A stretch of 64,000 nt of DNA. Source: Triplophysa rosa (Eukaryota; Chordata; Actinopteri; Cypriniformes; Nemacheilidae). The position numbers were made by a program, and so were the translations under genes. A model generated the notes under the pieces. The model saw only the letters and a program-made list of their open reading frames with translations. It was not told the origin of the DNA and did not search any database. The stretch is from contig NC_079913.1 in the NCBI RefSeq assembly GCF_024868665.1, positions 10,704,895 to 10,768,894 on the forward strand. The letters run 5' to 3'. Shown piece by piece: positions 34,649 to 47,137 of the stretch (position 1 is the first letter of the stretch; each line of letters opens with the position of its first letter).

Positions 34649-35348
34649 GCAGAACACTGAAAGCACTTAGCTTGTATTTATTACCTATAATAAAAATAAC
34701 AAGAGAAATTAAAAATGACATTTAAGTATGTGCGAGTCACCCCTTGTGTACGTGTTTCCACAAAGGATTTTAGCATGCACACTTCGGAATGACAAGAAGG
34801 TACTTGTGGGTAGAATGGGGAGCAATTTGTTGTCTACTTGAACGTGTGCAACTGTCAAGCGTTGTTTAATCATGATTGGCAAAGGACAGAGGTACAAAGT
34901 GACTTCAGAGACTTCGGTTGAAATTTTACAACAAACCTACCAGCAGAATGGTTAGGCTGATTTACGTACCTTGACTAAATATGAAGTAAATAATGGGACA
35001 AATATAAAAGTATAATTGTTGTTGCGGTGGGTAACAAAATATCAAAAAAGTGATTAAGAACTTCAATTCAAGCAATTTTTCAATTGCTTTATAGACCATT
35101 TTACTTGATTGTTACTGAAAGTTTGCAATGTGCCTTTGCAGACGTAGGACATTTCATGACATGAAAACCAAAAAGGGCTTTTGTCAATATTCTGAACAGC
35201 AGATACCAAAAAACACCTACATTTTACAATATTTTTGTGAAATGCTTGGTTTAGTGTCTCGTTTTGTAGATTTGATTCTAGTTTTGATTCTTAAAATGAA
35301 TCCCATGTGTCATCTAATACAATGAAATACAGGCATTTTTATTGTGTC

Positions 35349-35516
35349 TTAAAGGGATAGTTAACCCAGAAATTTTAATTCTGTCATGATTTATTCACCC
35401 TCCTGTCATTTCAAACCTGTATTTGCAGAGCACAAAAGAAGATATTTTCAAATATGGTAAACGAGGGTGAGTAAATGATGACAGAATTGTCATTTTCGGG
35501 TGAACTATCCCTTTAA
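35349..35516. mobile_element. Short foldback MITE (TTAAAGGGATAGTT family)
   Basis: The ends TTAAAGGGATAGTTAACCC and CGGGTGAACTATCCCTTTAA are inverted. The central hairpin segment of longer family members is deleted, leaving 168 bp. Confidence 0.9.
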
Positions 35517-36166
35517 GTGACAAATACTGCAAGTGTCGGGGGAACCCTAAATTTAAAAAAAGCTACATTTCTGAACCAGAACACTAAACTAGTAAATACA
35601 AACAATATCCATATTTTTCCAAACAATGTACATTTTAAAGCGCATCTACAGAGTATAATGTTATGTCAGTACATGCAGAGAGCTGTTATATGCTAATAGT
35701 GCACTGTGTCTTCTATCTGTGCCGTATCTACGGAGAAAAGTTTGGTTATCAGTTCAAGTTTTGGTTACTGCACAACTGAGTCACGATTTAGAGCACGCTG
35801 TGCAGGCTTCGTGTCATTTTAAATATTTTTCTTATAATAACAATGCTGTGTGGGTGGATCAGCACACAACAACATCCAAAGAAGAGAGCTTGAGTGAGCA
35901 TTTCTGCACACGGTCAGTGACTTTAATAAACTCCCTGCCAGTGCTATTTATACAGAGTCATTCGGCGCCTACGCTCAATTAAATCTACTTCACACTTGTA
36001 TTCACTTCAGCCTAAAGTTAAAACTATTATTAAAATTTGTATAATGAATGGACATATGCACAAATGAATGGACACATTCAGTATCAAAAGATAAAATCAG
36101 GTCGATATTGTATTTGTTTATTTCCACATCAAACAATGACAACGTACAACTTGGTATGACCTCTGC

Positions 36167-36742
36167 CCATTAAAGGGGTCATATGACACGACTAAAACAA
36201 AAATTATCGTTTGTTTTAGATGTAATGCTATGTGTGTCTACACGATTTAAGGTTAAAAACGCTGTATTTTCCACATACCGTGCTTATATTTCTCTCCTCT
36301 TTGCCCCGCCTCTCTGAAACGCGCAGAATTTTTACAAAGCTCGTCGCTCTGAAAAGCGAGGTGTGCTATGATTGGCCAGTTAACCAGTGCGTAGTGATTG
36401 GTCGAATACTGCAAGCGTGTGACGGAAATGTAACGCCTGTTACCATATTTGGAACATCAGGTTCCAAAGCAATTGTACTAACAGGTACGCCCATCTTACT
36501 TGCGTATACATTTGGGCGGTCTTAGACAAACCATACCACGAACTGACGTAGATTTGTGGGGGTGTGGTTACACAAGGCGTTTCAGGCAGGTCTGGGTGAG
36601 CATTCGCTTTTAGATAGAATGCATCTCTTGTTCCGACACTTTAATTTTTGCAATTTTACGTGTCTAATACATGCATGGGCGACTTATAACACACCAAAGA
36701 CACAGAAAAACACGTATTCGCGCCATATGACCCCTTTAATGG
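36167..36742. mobile_element. Terminal-inverted-repeat element (CCATTAAAGGGGTCATATG)
   Basis: CCATTAAAGGGGTCATATG at the left is mirrored by CATATGACCCCTTTAATGG at the right, 19-bp perfect inverted ends. Inside, a CpG-bearing block (about 36300-36480) carries CTATGATTGGCCAG and GTAGTGATTGGTCG, CCAAT-box-like words. The 576-bp unit is non-coding. No clear target duplication could be separated from the palindromic ends. Confidence 0.85.
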
Positions 36743-36829
36743 ACACATAAAACCTGCCGCTTTGGGCAGGTTTCCACTGCCATTTCTTCAGCAAGTGGAC
36801 TGACTCTGCTGTCGAGCCATTTAACACTG

Positions 36830-37010
36830 CTGGATTATTTATTTGTCTCTGGAGGCTCTAATGGCCTGAGGTGATGCTTCTGCTAATGCCTGGCCCTGAT
36901 CTCCATGTTCCTTCTGATTAAGTGATCTTCATCAGGTAGACTGATGGTGTTTTAATGGAGGGAGGCGTGGGAGGGCTGCATCCATGGTGATGTCATGTAG
37001 ACCGGTAAAA
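36830..37010. other. Candidate conserved non-coding element
   Basis: Words such as GGATTATTTATTTGTCTC, CTCTAATGGCCTGAGG, GCTAATGCC, CTGATTAAGTGATC (NK2-like) and GTTTTAATGGAGG form a high-complexity block with several homeodomain core sites and no open frame or transposon ends. Inference from composition only. Confidence 0.35.
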
Positions 37011-37382
37011 ATGGTCAATGGGTTGATGGGTCAAATAAGCTCTTTTTCTAGGTGAGATGCTAGGTCAGGTCATCTAAAATAGTAGTCATAGTCCCGATAA
37101 AAATCATACACATTTTTTTTACGGGAAACTAAAATTTTCAGTTTGAAAATAGATTTTAATAATGAAATAATAAATAATGAATTTGATAATAATAATAAAT
37201 ATATTTTTTGCTAATTCTAGGCAAAGTGTAGCACAGACAGGTCACACAGCGGGCGCACTTTGCTTCAGAATTTCCTGCTTGCTTGTTTGGTTTGATCTCT
37301 TCATTTTTTACAGTCGCTATTAACTCACAGCTTCACAAAACAACAGAAAAACAGCTTTTGGAAGAAGCAAAGTGGCTTTAAA

Positions 37383-37760
37383 TTGGTGCGATCAATCTTT
37401 AGCGGTGTACAAACATCTCTGTCCGTTGTTGCCTTGCGCTGGTTTGTGGGTGTCTCCGAAGCAGCGGCTTCTGATTGCTTTTACTTTATTTGCAAGTTGA
37501 AAGTCATCAGTCTTCAGCGGGTTACGAAACAGCCTCATAACTTTCGCATTAATGCCCTCAAAATGATGAAAAATGCACCCGTGCTCGCCTTTGCGACCCG
37601 CTTTTGGGAGGACAGCGGACCTTTTGTGCCGTTTTCGTGTCTGCTTCCTACGAGATGGAATTAAAAACTCATAAATTGTTGCCAAAATCAGGATAAATGT
37701 GTTGTGGAGCTGTATAAGCAGGTGGTGTCTGAACATCTGAAGGCAGGTGATAAACCACAA
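37383..37760. other. Unrecognised block open on both strands
   Basis: The plus strand is open 37383-37664 (93 codons) and the minus strand 37392-37760 (122 codons, with a basic stretch RRKQTRKRHKRS). Local CpG content is raised. No family, splice-site pair or transposon terminus is recognised. It could be a worn piece of a coding transposon or coincidence. Confidence 0.2.
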
Positions 37761-38828
37761 GTTCAGTCAGATGCTGTTGGGGTCATACGCATGACTCAAT
37801 ACACAAGAAATTGACTCTTCATAATTAGTCACCAATGCAAAAAGACATTCTAAAGATGCACCAGTTTGCAATTGCAAACTGTATACTATGCAAAAAACAA
37901 GTATGGACTTTGCTAGTATTACCTTAGACTGCCTACAGTCCATTTACTGTCTATCTGACGTGTCCTGAAGACAAAAATGACAAAGTCAAATTACTTCTAA
38001 ACAGACAGAAATTCAGCTTCCAAAGAAAACACATTGAAAAAGTTTGGAGAGATCAACATTTTCCTCTGCTCTGATATCATTCTGGCGCAGACACTAGAAT
38101 GACTCAGTGTGATAAATATGGTGCTGTTCAATGTAGATAAATGAAACTGAGGGGGAAAAGCTCATTCATTTTGACAGTGTTGACACTGAGCATCTCTTTA
38201 AACCTTATATTGAGCGTTGTGAAGTTTGGGGCCGCGTTTTGACGGTAATGACCTGTGATTAAATGCTTGGATTAAGCCCTGCTAGTATGAATTTGCCTGA
38301 TTCATATCACTGTGTTGTCTGAGGGAAAATCTAAAGTAAAGTTAAGTGCATGCAACGAATATGTTGTTTACACTAATGTTAACCATGGCATGCCAAAACA
38401 TTTTATTTCACTATCAAGTGCGCCCTCTGCTGATCATTTCTGGTGTCACTTGAACAATTACCCATGAGTTTCTGATAATGACACACCAGGAACAACAAAG
38501 TGTCTTAGAACAAACTAATTAATTTCTTCTATTTGCAGGCCTCATATACACTGTGTATGGAACTGTAACTTTGAAATGCATAAACACGCAACTTCACAAA
38601 ATGTTCGGAGTGCATCACCTGTGGATGTTTTTGTGGTGTATAAGACTTTGTCTGCATCGTTTTTGAGCTCCATTATTATGTGTTTTGTGTTTGTGGCGTT
38701 GATTTTTCAAAGTGAAATATATTTTTAAGCGTAGATCAATTATGTACTTCTGCCGTTTTCGAATTCCATCATTAAATACTGTACTAAAAGTTGTGTTTTG
38801 TTATAATTAATTAGATTTGTTCTGTTTG
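37761..38828. other. Non-coding sequence with one regulatory-like patch
   Basis: About 38160-38310 (ATTTTGACAGTGTTGACACT, then GACCTGTGATTAAATGC) is a complex, motif-rich patch. The rest shows nothing. Confidence 0.3.
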
Positions 38829-39147
38829 TTAAAGGGATAGTTCAGCCAAAAATGAAAATTATTTCATTATTGACCTCTTTTGTCATTTAAAACCTGTGTG
38901 ACTTTCTTCTGCAGAACACAAATGAAGATATTTTAAAGAACGTTGGTAACCGAACACCAGCGATATCCATTGACTTGCATTGGTTTTGTGTCAAGTGAAT
39001 GGGTACCGCCGTTGTCTGGTTACAAACATTCTTCAAACTATCTTCTTTTGTGTTTTGCTGAAGAAATAAAGTCATACAGGTTTGGAATCACAAGAATGTG
39101 AGTAAATGATGGCAGAATTTAAATTTTTGGGTGAACTTTCCTTTTAG
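38829..39147. mobile_element. Full foldback MITE (TTAAAGGGATAGTTCA family)
   Basis: It runs from TTAAAGGGATAGTTCAGCC to GGGTGAACTTTCCTTTTAG, 319 bp. The arms CGTTGGTAACCGAACACC/GGTTACAAACATTCTTC and GAAGATATTTTAAAGAACG/CTATCTTCTTTTGTG fold back around a CATTGACTTGCATTGG loop. Confidence 0.9.
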
Positions 39148-40379
39148 CTCTAGATACTTGCCATTGTTTATTTGTCCCTGTAAATTAAAAACTATGTAAC
39201 ATACAAAACATAAAATATAATAAAAACATCTTTACAACGGTACACCCGTTACAAGCATGATAAAAATGACAGAATGCTTCTCTACATACTGTAATTTTTT
39301 TGCATTTTCTGAACACAAGAGGGCATAGTTACATCAAAATGGAGAGCCTATACAGGTGAGTTATAACAGAAACCCTTCAATCCTTTCCCCTTTAAGTGTC
39401 TGGGAATCATTTCTACTATAAATCGCTGGATCTTGACAGTGTGCACTTTTAAGATTAAAATTTTTAATTTTCATTTACACTAACACCATGTGATGCTAAT
39501 GCTTTGAGATTCTGTACATGTTTAAGATGCTGTTTGCACTTTTTAATGACCCTGAATGAAAATCGTTTAGCAGTTAAAGTGTACTTTGGATGACCTACAC
39601 TAAGAGTGCTATAATGAGAGCTCAATGTTCAGGAGCTCATAAAACAGAGCTGTGTTGAGACTGTAAATGTGCCAATATTCCCTGCAATTCCAGAGCACTT
39701 ACTGAACTTCCATATGTGGGTGTTTTGCTGACCTGACCACATGCTTTCACACACACAGCAACACACTGACCAACTTACAGTACCAACAAAGAAAGCTTAA
39801 CAAAACACAACATCCGATTTTCTTCAATATCAAAAACTCAAATACATAATGTGTAGGACAACAGGGATTGGTTCATTCCTAACGGAGTAATTTCTGCTAA
39901 CACAACATCTTCAATACAAATGACAGTGAAACTTGGGATTGAACGAAGAAATTCCTGGTCTACAGAATCCAACACCTGTGGATGTCTTTATGTTGTGTAA
40001 GTCTTTGTCTGCATTTGTGACTCTCTGAACAGCTCCATTATTGTATGTAATCTCAATACGTTACCATCCTTTTAATAATGTGGTCTGTGGTCTTGATTTT
40101 ATCTGTGTAATATGCACATCTTTCAAACCTAAATCAATTAAGCAGGAAGAAGAAAGGGCTTTTAGTTTTTACCTTTATGCAGAAAGTGTGGAGAATCCAT
40201 CGAAGGATGAGTCATTCAGGGTTAAACAAAAGCAAAAGAAAAAAGAGAAAATTCAGAAAAATATAAATATTGGATATACAGTACATTATTGCCTTTAACT
40301 GAATATCATTATGACAAAGTAATATTATAGTGATATAGTAATAAATAATAGTAATGTTTGCTACAACCTGTAGACATTA
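39148..40379. other. Non-coding sequence, nothing recognised
   Basis: AT-rich, no element ends or coding signal. Confidence 0.4.
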
Positions 40380-40404
40380 GATTTGATAACCCAGAAGACT
40401 TTTA

Positions 40405-40750
40405 TTTTAGGCAGCGGCTATTTACACTAAGTGAAAATAGCGACATATGCTATTTACACTACGTTTAAATAGCTGTATTTTCTTTGGATTAAGTGTAAAT
40501 AGTAGTTAGATGCTATTGGTACTTAGTAGTGGCAGATACTATTTGCGTCTCAGTATTGTTGTGCATTAAACATTATGCAATAAAAACTGAGTGCAAATCA
40601 TTATATTTAAAAAAATTATGAAAAGGATGGTAACGTATTAAGATAATACAGCCCTACACCTACCCCCAACCTTATCCTAAACCTATACTTTATTAATAAA
40701 CTTAATTTTAAGTTTTAAATTAATTTTATTGAAAACAAATGATCTGAGAT
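40405..40750. repeat. Composite repeat with CTATTTACACT words
   Basis: GGCTATTTACACTAAGTG, ATGCTATTTACACTACG and AGTGTAAATAGTAG recur in both orientations at 40425-40505. They are followed by a CCTACACCTACCCCCAACC run (40653-40690), a telomere-like phrase common in fish dispersed repeats. It adjoins the tRNA-like segment at 40789 and may be its SINE body. Confidence 0.45.
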
Positions 40751-40788
40751 GTGATGGAAAAAGGTACTAGAGCGATTTCAGCAAAAGG

Positions 40789-40860
40789 TGGATTAGAACC
40801 CAGGTCTCCAGCATCAAAGCTATACACGCTTTACACCTTATGCCATTGGAGTGGCTGTTT
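40789..40860 (-). repeat. tRNA-like SINE head
   Basis: On the minus strand TGGCATAAGG (A-box-like, 40845-40836) and GGTTCTAATCC (B-box-like, 40800-40790) are about 36 bp apart, the spacing of a Pol III type-2 promoter, with GGAGACCTGGGTTCTAATCC resembling a T-arm. The acceptor stem does not pair and B-box bases differ, so it is a tRNA-derived SINE or pseudogene and not a working tRNA gene. Confidence 0.5.
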
Positions 40861-42330
40861 GAAACGGTGTCGTTCTTACACTTTTTCTATTCCGATAAGA
40901 TACTGGTGGGCGGAGTTGGTGCAAACAGTTTCTATCAACCAGAGCCGTTGAGAGAAAGAGTGGCGACAGCGGAAGTTCAACATTTTCGCGTGTCACGTGA
41001 TTCATGGAGCCTTCAGATAGTTCCAGGAAGTTATGCTTTCTCTTTAAAGGCTTTATTTCTTTCATTTTCTATCCATTAATTGTCTTACGTCTTTAAATGT
41101 GTTATAAGTTCATCACAATCGGGCTGTTTTGCTGCAGCTCCGTGCGTTACTAGTAAATTCCGGGAACTATTGAGACCCTCCATGAACCGCCAATAGTGTG
41201 AAAAAAACGGTTCCATTGGAGTCAATGGAGTTGACGCAACTCTCTCTCTCTCAATGGCTCTGCTATCAACAAGGCGGGCTATTTGTACTCAGTGTGAATA
41301 GACACTCCGTTTATTTTATTGCTCAGAGTATGCTCTTTAATAGAACCAGTGTGAAAAAGTATGGAGTGGTACTTCCATAATGAGCTTACAGAAAAATACT
41401 GTAAAACTTGTGTGCCTTACTCACAGATCTAGTGTAGTCAGCTAGTAAGATCAGGGTTTACTAGATTGTGAAAAGGTCTCTTCTACTGTTGTGTGCAATT
41501 TGGATCAGTTGGCTGGCAAGCGGACTGTAGGCGGCTTGTTGGCGTGCCGTCTGAAGCTGAGACTAATACTACACAGGGTCAAAAATAAAAAGCATCCAAA
41601 TCCACTTAACTCACAAACAGGCATATCTTTGACTTCCCAAAATGCCTTTGGAGTCTGAAGGTCCTATGACTTCATTATGAGAAGTATTTCCGTGACCTAC
41701 CACCCATCCACACCATCAGGAACCACACACGCACTAAAAGAACAGTTCACCACAAAATGAAAACTGTCTCGTGGTTTACTGATATTCTCGTCATTCTAGA
41801 TGTATATGCCCTCTTTACTTCAGTCCAACAGAGATTTTTTAAATATGCCTTTTTTACTTTGTGTTTACACAATTGTGACTAGTCATGAGATATTTTTCTT
41901 TCTTCATAAGACACAGAGCCACCTCAGGACCTGTGCTATCCCATTAAAGGAATGAATAAAAGCCCCTAAAAGCATAACTTTTAAAAAAGAAAGTGTTTGC
42001 TAACTGAAGTCCATTGATAAGAAGAGAGAACAAGAGTAGAAATTCAAATTTTGTCCACAAGAGTGAGCCAGACACAAATGTCAGGTGGTCTAGTTTGTGA
42101 ACAATCGTCATATGCAGGTACTCACAGTTCTGTATTTGTTGTATTCTTTAGATACAGTAAAAGTCCACATCTGGACATTTTTGATTATCAAAAGCATGAA
42201 TTTGCACAAATGGAAGTAGGAAATTGTCCATCATTTTTGGAGACATGATACAGTTTATTTGTTCACATTTAAACACAAATATAAGTGAAAGCACAAACAC
42301 ACACATATATGTGCATACATACAGCCAAGC

Positions 42331-42790
42331 AAAAAATTAAGAGACCATTCCAAATTTTCATTTCAAAGCATCATTTCTAGATGTATTGTGGCCATTCCAG
42401 TCCAGTGTCTTTAGAATTTCGACACAATCAAACCTCAGGAGCGACATAAAGTCATCCAACAGCAATGTGAAAGACTGACAGCATGACAAGACACATAAAA
42501 ATTGTGATAAAAATCAAGGTTATCAGATAAAAAAAGTCCTTTTTAAACTTTTCCTAAACACATATATTACTGCTGCATTTCTTAAAAGTGAGTATGAACT
42601 TGTTTTCTTTGCAGTATTTGAGGTCTGAAAAAAATAGAGCATCTCTTCTGTTATTTTGACCTGTTTTTCCAGTTTTCATTTGTGGGCAAATAAATGCAAA
42701 TAGATACAATATTATAATTTGAAATTGCGTAAAAATATTGTTAGTAGTTCACAGAATGAAACAAAAATGATAATTTTACCTAAACATATA
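42331..42790. mobile_element. Worn Tc1-like transposon remnant
   Basis: AAAAAATTAAGAGACCATTC at the left, GAACTTGTTTTCTTTGCAGT with TTTGAGGTCTGAAAAAAAT in the middle, and GGGCAAATAAATGCAAAT to the right correspond in order to the 3' half of a frequent fish Tc1-type element. Only fragments of the transposase C-terminus could be encoded. Family assignment is from memory of these phrases. Confidence 0.45.
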
Positions 42791-42815
42791 CCTCACAGTA
42801 TACTGTATATATATT

Positions 42816-43050
42816 AGTGCTGTCAATAATTTTCTGTAATTAATCGCGTTTAATCGCACATAACATTAATGTTTTTAAATGAACTTTTACATTCTAATAA
42901 TTTCACATTTCATCTCCAAATTAATGTAGAAACAACAGATTTCTTTAACAGCATCATTTTATGAGTGAAAGGCAACATTTTGATATTAGTACTGCAACTG
43001 ATGTCTCCATTAAATTGATACTTTTTTCTTTATTTTAACATTTATTATAG
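42816..43050. mobile_element. Partial MITE (GTGCTGTCAAT...AATCGC)
   Basis: GTGCTGTCAATAATTTTCTG and AATTAATCGCGTTTAATCGC resemble the left end of AGTGCTGTCAA/GATTAATCG elements related to 31730-32061. No mirrored right end was found. Confidence 0.5.
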
Positions 43051-43181
43051 CCGTTCAACATTGAAGTTCAGTATAATTGAGAGCTATCATGTCTAACAGG
43101 TAGGAAATATAAAGAAATTAAATGAAGTTCTCAACCACTTTAAAGCCTTTAAAGCTAAATTCTAAATTAAATACAGAATTA

Positions 43182-43331
43182 GGGCCGATTCACATTTCGC
43201 GTCGTATGCGGATATGCATAAATAGGGAGCGACGCGGTTCAACTTTTCAGTGCCGCGCGGGTCATTTGACTAGAGAAAGCGGCACGGCTCGAGTTTTCCG
43301 AGCAGTTTAAGACGCGAAATGTGAATCGCCC
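43182..43331. mobile_element. PIF/Harbinger-type MITE with TTA target duplication
   Basis: GGGCCGATTCACATTTCGCG at the left and CGCGAAATGTGAATCGCCC at the right are near-perfect inverted ends. TTA occurs on both sides (43179-43181 and 43332-43334), the 3-bp TWA duplication typical of PIF/Harbinger. The 150-bp GC- and CpG-rich unit stands out in AT-rich DNA, suggesting fairly recent insertion. Confidence 0.85.
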
Positions 43332-44203
43332 TTAAAGCAGAAGATGACTAGCTGGGACAAGCTGAGATTATGTAATTTACAGGTCAGTCTTGTGCAGTAC
43401 CGTTCCACTGCTTAGACACTTGAGCGAGTGTGTGTGCGTGATTTAGGTAACTAGTGCAGATTCTGGATTTAGGAAACTAGTGCAGATTCTGAGTTCAGGA
43501 CCTGTGAAGAGTTCTCCCAAACATCCATCCACCCACTGCCCTCTGTTGATAAGAAATAAGGTTTTATCCTCAGGGAGAGCCAGCAAATTAACTCCACTAA
43601 TCACCATTTATGAAGACCAGGTACAGCTAGAAATACAAGCACCAGTTAATATTATACGCATACATGTATACATGAGCAGTACATAGTACATAGCTGCTAT
43701 ATCAATGCATCGTGTGTCGTGTGTGTGTGTGATTTGGGACTCTGACTCATAGGCCACATAATCTACCACGCTCAAAACTCGATACAGTGTCTCAGAATTG
43801 GAACTGTCATTCATCTTATTATTAGTGATGATGTAAGGCAGAGCCTCGGGACATATGAGCAAAACACAGCGCGCCCGCCGAGAACAATTATTTAAGCTTG
43901 TAAAATCTTCACTTCTTGTGACTCTGTCAAAAAAAGTCAATACCGGCAAAAGCACTTACATGGCACCAAAATCTGTGTATGCGTGTGTGTTTGTTTACCC
44001 AACCGGTTTACTCGGGTGCACCAGTGGCAGCTCTGAAGGTCAAGGACGCTCTCTCACTGTCTGATGTGTGCCCTCAATTACCCACAAGCCATCTGTGCAG
44101 GCTCTCTTTCTCTCTCTCACCTTCAAGGCGGTTGTGGTGAAGAACCGGTATCAGTGATGGGGAAACGGCTTCAGTAGGGGGTGAAAAGGACAATATGGCT
44201 TTT

Positions 44204-44244
<41 letters not shown>
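44204..44244. repeat. (GT)n microsatellite
   Basis: About twenty GT units with one GC interruption near the right end. Confidence 0.95.
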
Positions 44245-44245
<1 letters not shown>

Positions 44246-44581
44246 TTTATTAAGCGGGTACTGTATACGTAAAGGCCAGATTGTATGATGGTGAAATAAA
44301 TGCATGGGGGGTCAGAGAAAGTTAGCGTTGTTGGATGATTTCCTTATCATTTCAGCATAATCAATGGGCCTCATTCACAAATTTCTGGGTATACACACAA
44401 TAGTCTGGGCTTACTCCATAGTCAGACACCAAACCTCTGCAATAAAAACATAAAACAGACATATAATTCAACCACTTTTTTTATAATTCGACCAATAAGT
44501 ATATTATTATAAAAAATACTTATTATTAAAAAATAGTACATAATTAAAAAAAGATTTTTTTTCTTTAAAAAAAAAGAAAAC

Positions 44582-44842
44582 GGTCGCACTTTATTTTAAA
44601 GTCCAATTCTTGGTATTAATAAACCATTAACTATGACTTTTGCCTCAGTAAACTACTAATTTGTTGCTTATTAATAGTTAGTAAGGTAGTTGTTAGGTTT
44701 AGGAATTAGGTAGGATTAGGGAAGTAGAATATGGTCATGTTGAATATGTGCTTTATAAGTACTAATAAACAGCCAATATGCTAAAAATAGGCATCTAATA
44801 AGCAACTAGTTAATAGATTGGTCCCTATACTAAAGTGTTACC
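44582..44842. mobile_element. MITE with GGTnnCACTTTA ends
   Basis: GGTCGCACTTTATTTTAA at the left and ACTAAAGTGTTACC at the right are imperfect inverted ends. The interior has the GTTAGTAAGGTAGTTGTTAG and AATAAACAGCCAATATGC phrases of a very common fish MITE. 261 bp, non-coding. Confidence 0.8.
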
Positions 44843-46357
44843 AAAAAAATTTACTGGTAAAATACAAGTTTATTAACATAGTTGTACATTATACCCTTTT
44901 TTTTACAGAATTTTTCCCCGTATAGTTCAAAATATTTACTGTAGGTTTTTTAATATAGTGAATACTATAGTATACTGAGGTTTATTTTCATGTGGCAAAT
45001 ATACAACTTTTGTATAGAAAAAGACGGAAAACACATAATCCAAAGAACATAAAACGGAAAAAAAAATGAATTTAGGAAAAAATAAAACGGTATTTGGGAA
45101 AAAATAAGTGATTTCATAGAGCCCTAAATACACCCTTACGATGTAATACAATACAAAACGCAGGGTTCACAGCAGGATATTATTATGATAGTTTCAACAA
45201 TGTTTAAAAATTAAATTTAAATATCAGGTTTATTTCCAAAACATTAACAATTTTCAATGATATTTTTCCTGTACATGTTACAGAACTGACAACATTCAAG
45301 GTTTAACTAAACCTTCAGTATGTAAATAAATAAAATGTTATGTCTTTCACTAAAAAATAAAAAGAAATTTGAACAAAATTAAAAGTAACAGTTAAGAAAG
45401 CTAAAAAAGTCTTAAAATGTAAGTCTTTAAATAAAAACACTAACGGGCAATTCCAATGACATGGATGTGACATTTTCAGTCAAAATATGAAATATAAATT
45501 CTCAGAGAATGTATTGATTACAAATATATTGAATCATCTGTTTATATTTTACTAAACCCCTGATGATAGAGTCCAGACATCAGAAAAATATCAGTCTATA
45601 CAACAAGTTTTCTATTTTAAAAGAGAAAAAAATCATGCATTATGGATGTGACAAAAAAGGATGCACGTTTTTGAGAGACAACATAGTTTGTAGGATTTCA
45701 GTGAATTAAAATGCGCAAATCAGAAGCAATGATATCCAACAAATGGAAAAGATGTCTCTCCATTATGTAAGGTCTTTATACTAGTTATGTATATTATATT
45801 GCATTTCTGTCAACAGATCCTCCGAAAAATGACACACTGGACCTTTAAGAAAGACTTCAAATGGTTATTATTAAAACCACTAAATATTGACATATGACCT
45901 ATCAGTATGGTGAAAAGAAAAACAATATCTATGCATTGCGATATATCAAGCCAGGAAATATCACCACACCCCTAAAAAACAGACTGATCAGAAAGAACAG
46001 CAGCAGTGGAATTGTGGGTGTTGGCTTGTGTCTGTGATGCGCTTGCTGCACTTTAGTTTGACCTGTTCTGGGGTCAGAGCCTTTGAGAGCTGATCCAATC
46101 ATCAGTCATGTGAATATCACACAGGCACAAGGCCAGCACAACTGTGCCTCTACTGATATCCGTTACATTCAGCCATTACTCACTTCCTCTCTTACATTAG
46201 ATATGCTGAGAACTTCCTGTTATCCCTCCTTCACTTTCCCCAACACTTTCCTCTGCCCTACGGATGAATGTTTTCTTTTTCTCCTTCTCTCTCTCTCGCT
46301 TTCTTCCTTTCGCTGTTATCTAAGGTGAGGGGAAGACTGGATCCATACAGAAGCTGG
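44843..46357. other. Non-coding sequence, nothing recognised
   Basis: Strongly AT-rich with poly-A/T patches and a CT-rich run at about 46279-46297. Confidence 0.4.
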
Positions 46358-46522
46358 TGTCCAATCAATGGAAGTCAATGAAGTCCAATGTTGTTTGGAT
46401 ACCAACGTTCTTAGTAATGTTTTCTTTTGTGTTCTGCAGAAGAAAGTCATTCAGGTTTGTAATGACATGTGAGTGAGTAAATGTTGAAAGATTTTTCATT
46501 TTTGGGTGAACTATCCCTTTAA
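46358..46522. mobile_element. Right half of a foldback MITE
   Basis: CAATGGAAGTCAATGAAGTC through TTGGGTGAACTATCCCTTTAA is the second half of the TTAAAGGGATAGTTCACCC family. The left arm is missing. Confidence 0.8.
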
Positions 46523-47137
46523 CATATGCAATGAATGTCTACAGTAGTTTTCCACGCCCATTAAGTTTAAAGCATGTTAGCATCTGCGCTGCCACAGCGC
46601 AGTGGTTTGATCAAACGGAGACACGGGGGCTGGATATTTCATAACTGAGAAATGCTTACAGTGAGGAAACTCCCTTTTGAGTCCTGCAGCCTCGTAAACC
46701 CCGTCTGATAAAAACAGCGGCCCGGTGACGTCTAATGCTGCATGGTATGGTGACTTTGACTGGTGTTTAACATCAAAACTGGAGTTGTGGCTTTAGTCTA
46801 CTTGTTTGCCTTAAGGCTACTCTTTTTGTGAGTGAGCTGACAAAATAATCTTGCTTATTGCTTATTTACACAGAGTTATAACCGCTGTGTGCCTGCCCAA
46901 CATTCGGTGTGATGTAACGCTGAATAAAAGACACAATTATAACTTTGTTACTTGTTATGATATTCATCATTTTATATTAAAAACATGAATCAAATACTGC
47001 ATTCGAGACAACTCGGATTTAGGGTATTGCCGACCTCATTCCCGAAATTGAACGTCTGGGACAGCAAACAAAATTGGTTATCTGACCTCTGAACTCGGGG
47101 CAGATCATTTATTTGAATGTTTATTACAAAACATTAT

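Noticed and set aside
40789..40860. A functional tRNA gene
   Set aside because: Promoter-like boxes are present, but the acceptor stem does not pair and the B box is altered.
44106..44152. Minus-strand 47-bp candidate exon ending at GTGAGAG
   Set aside because: The GTGAG arises from the GA/CT-rich run; short and without a partner exon.
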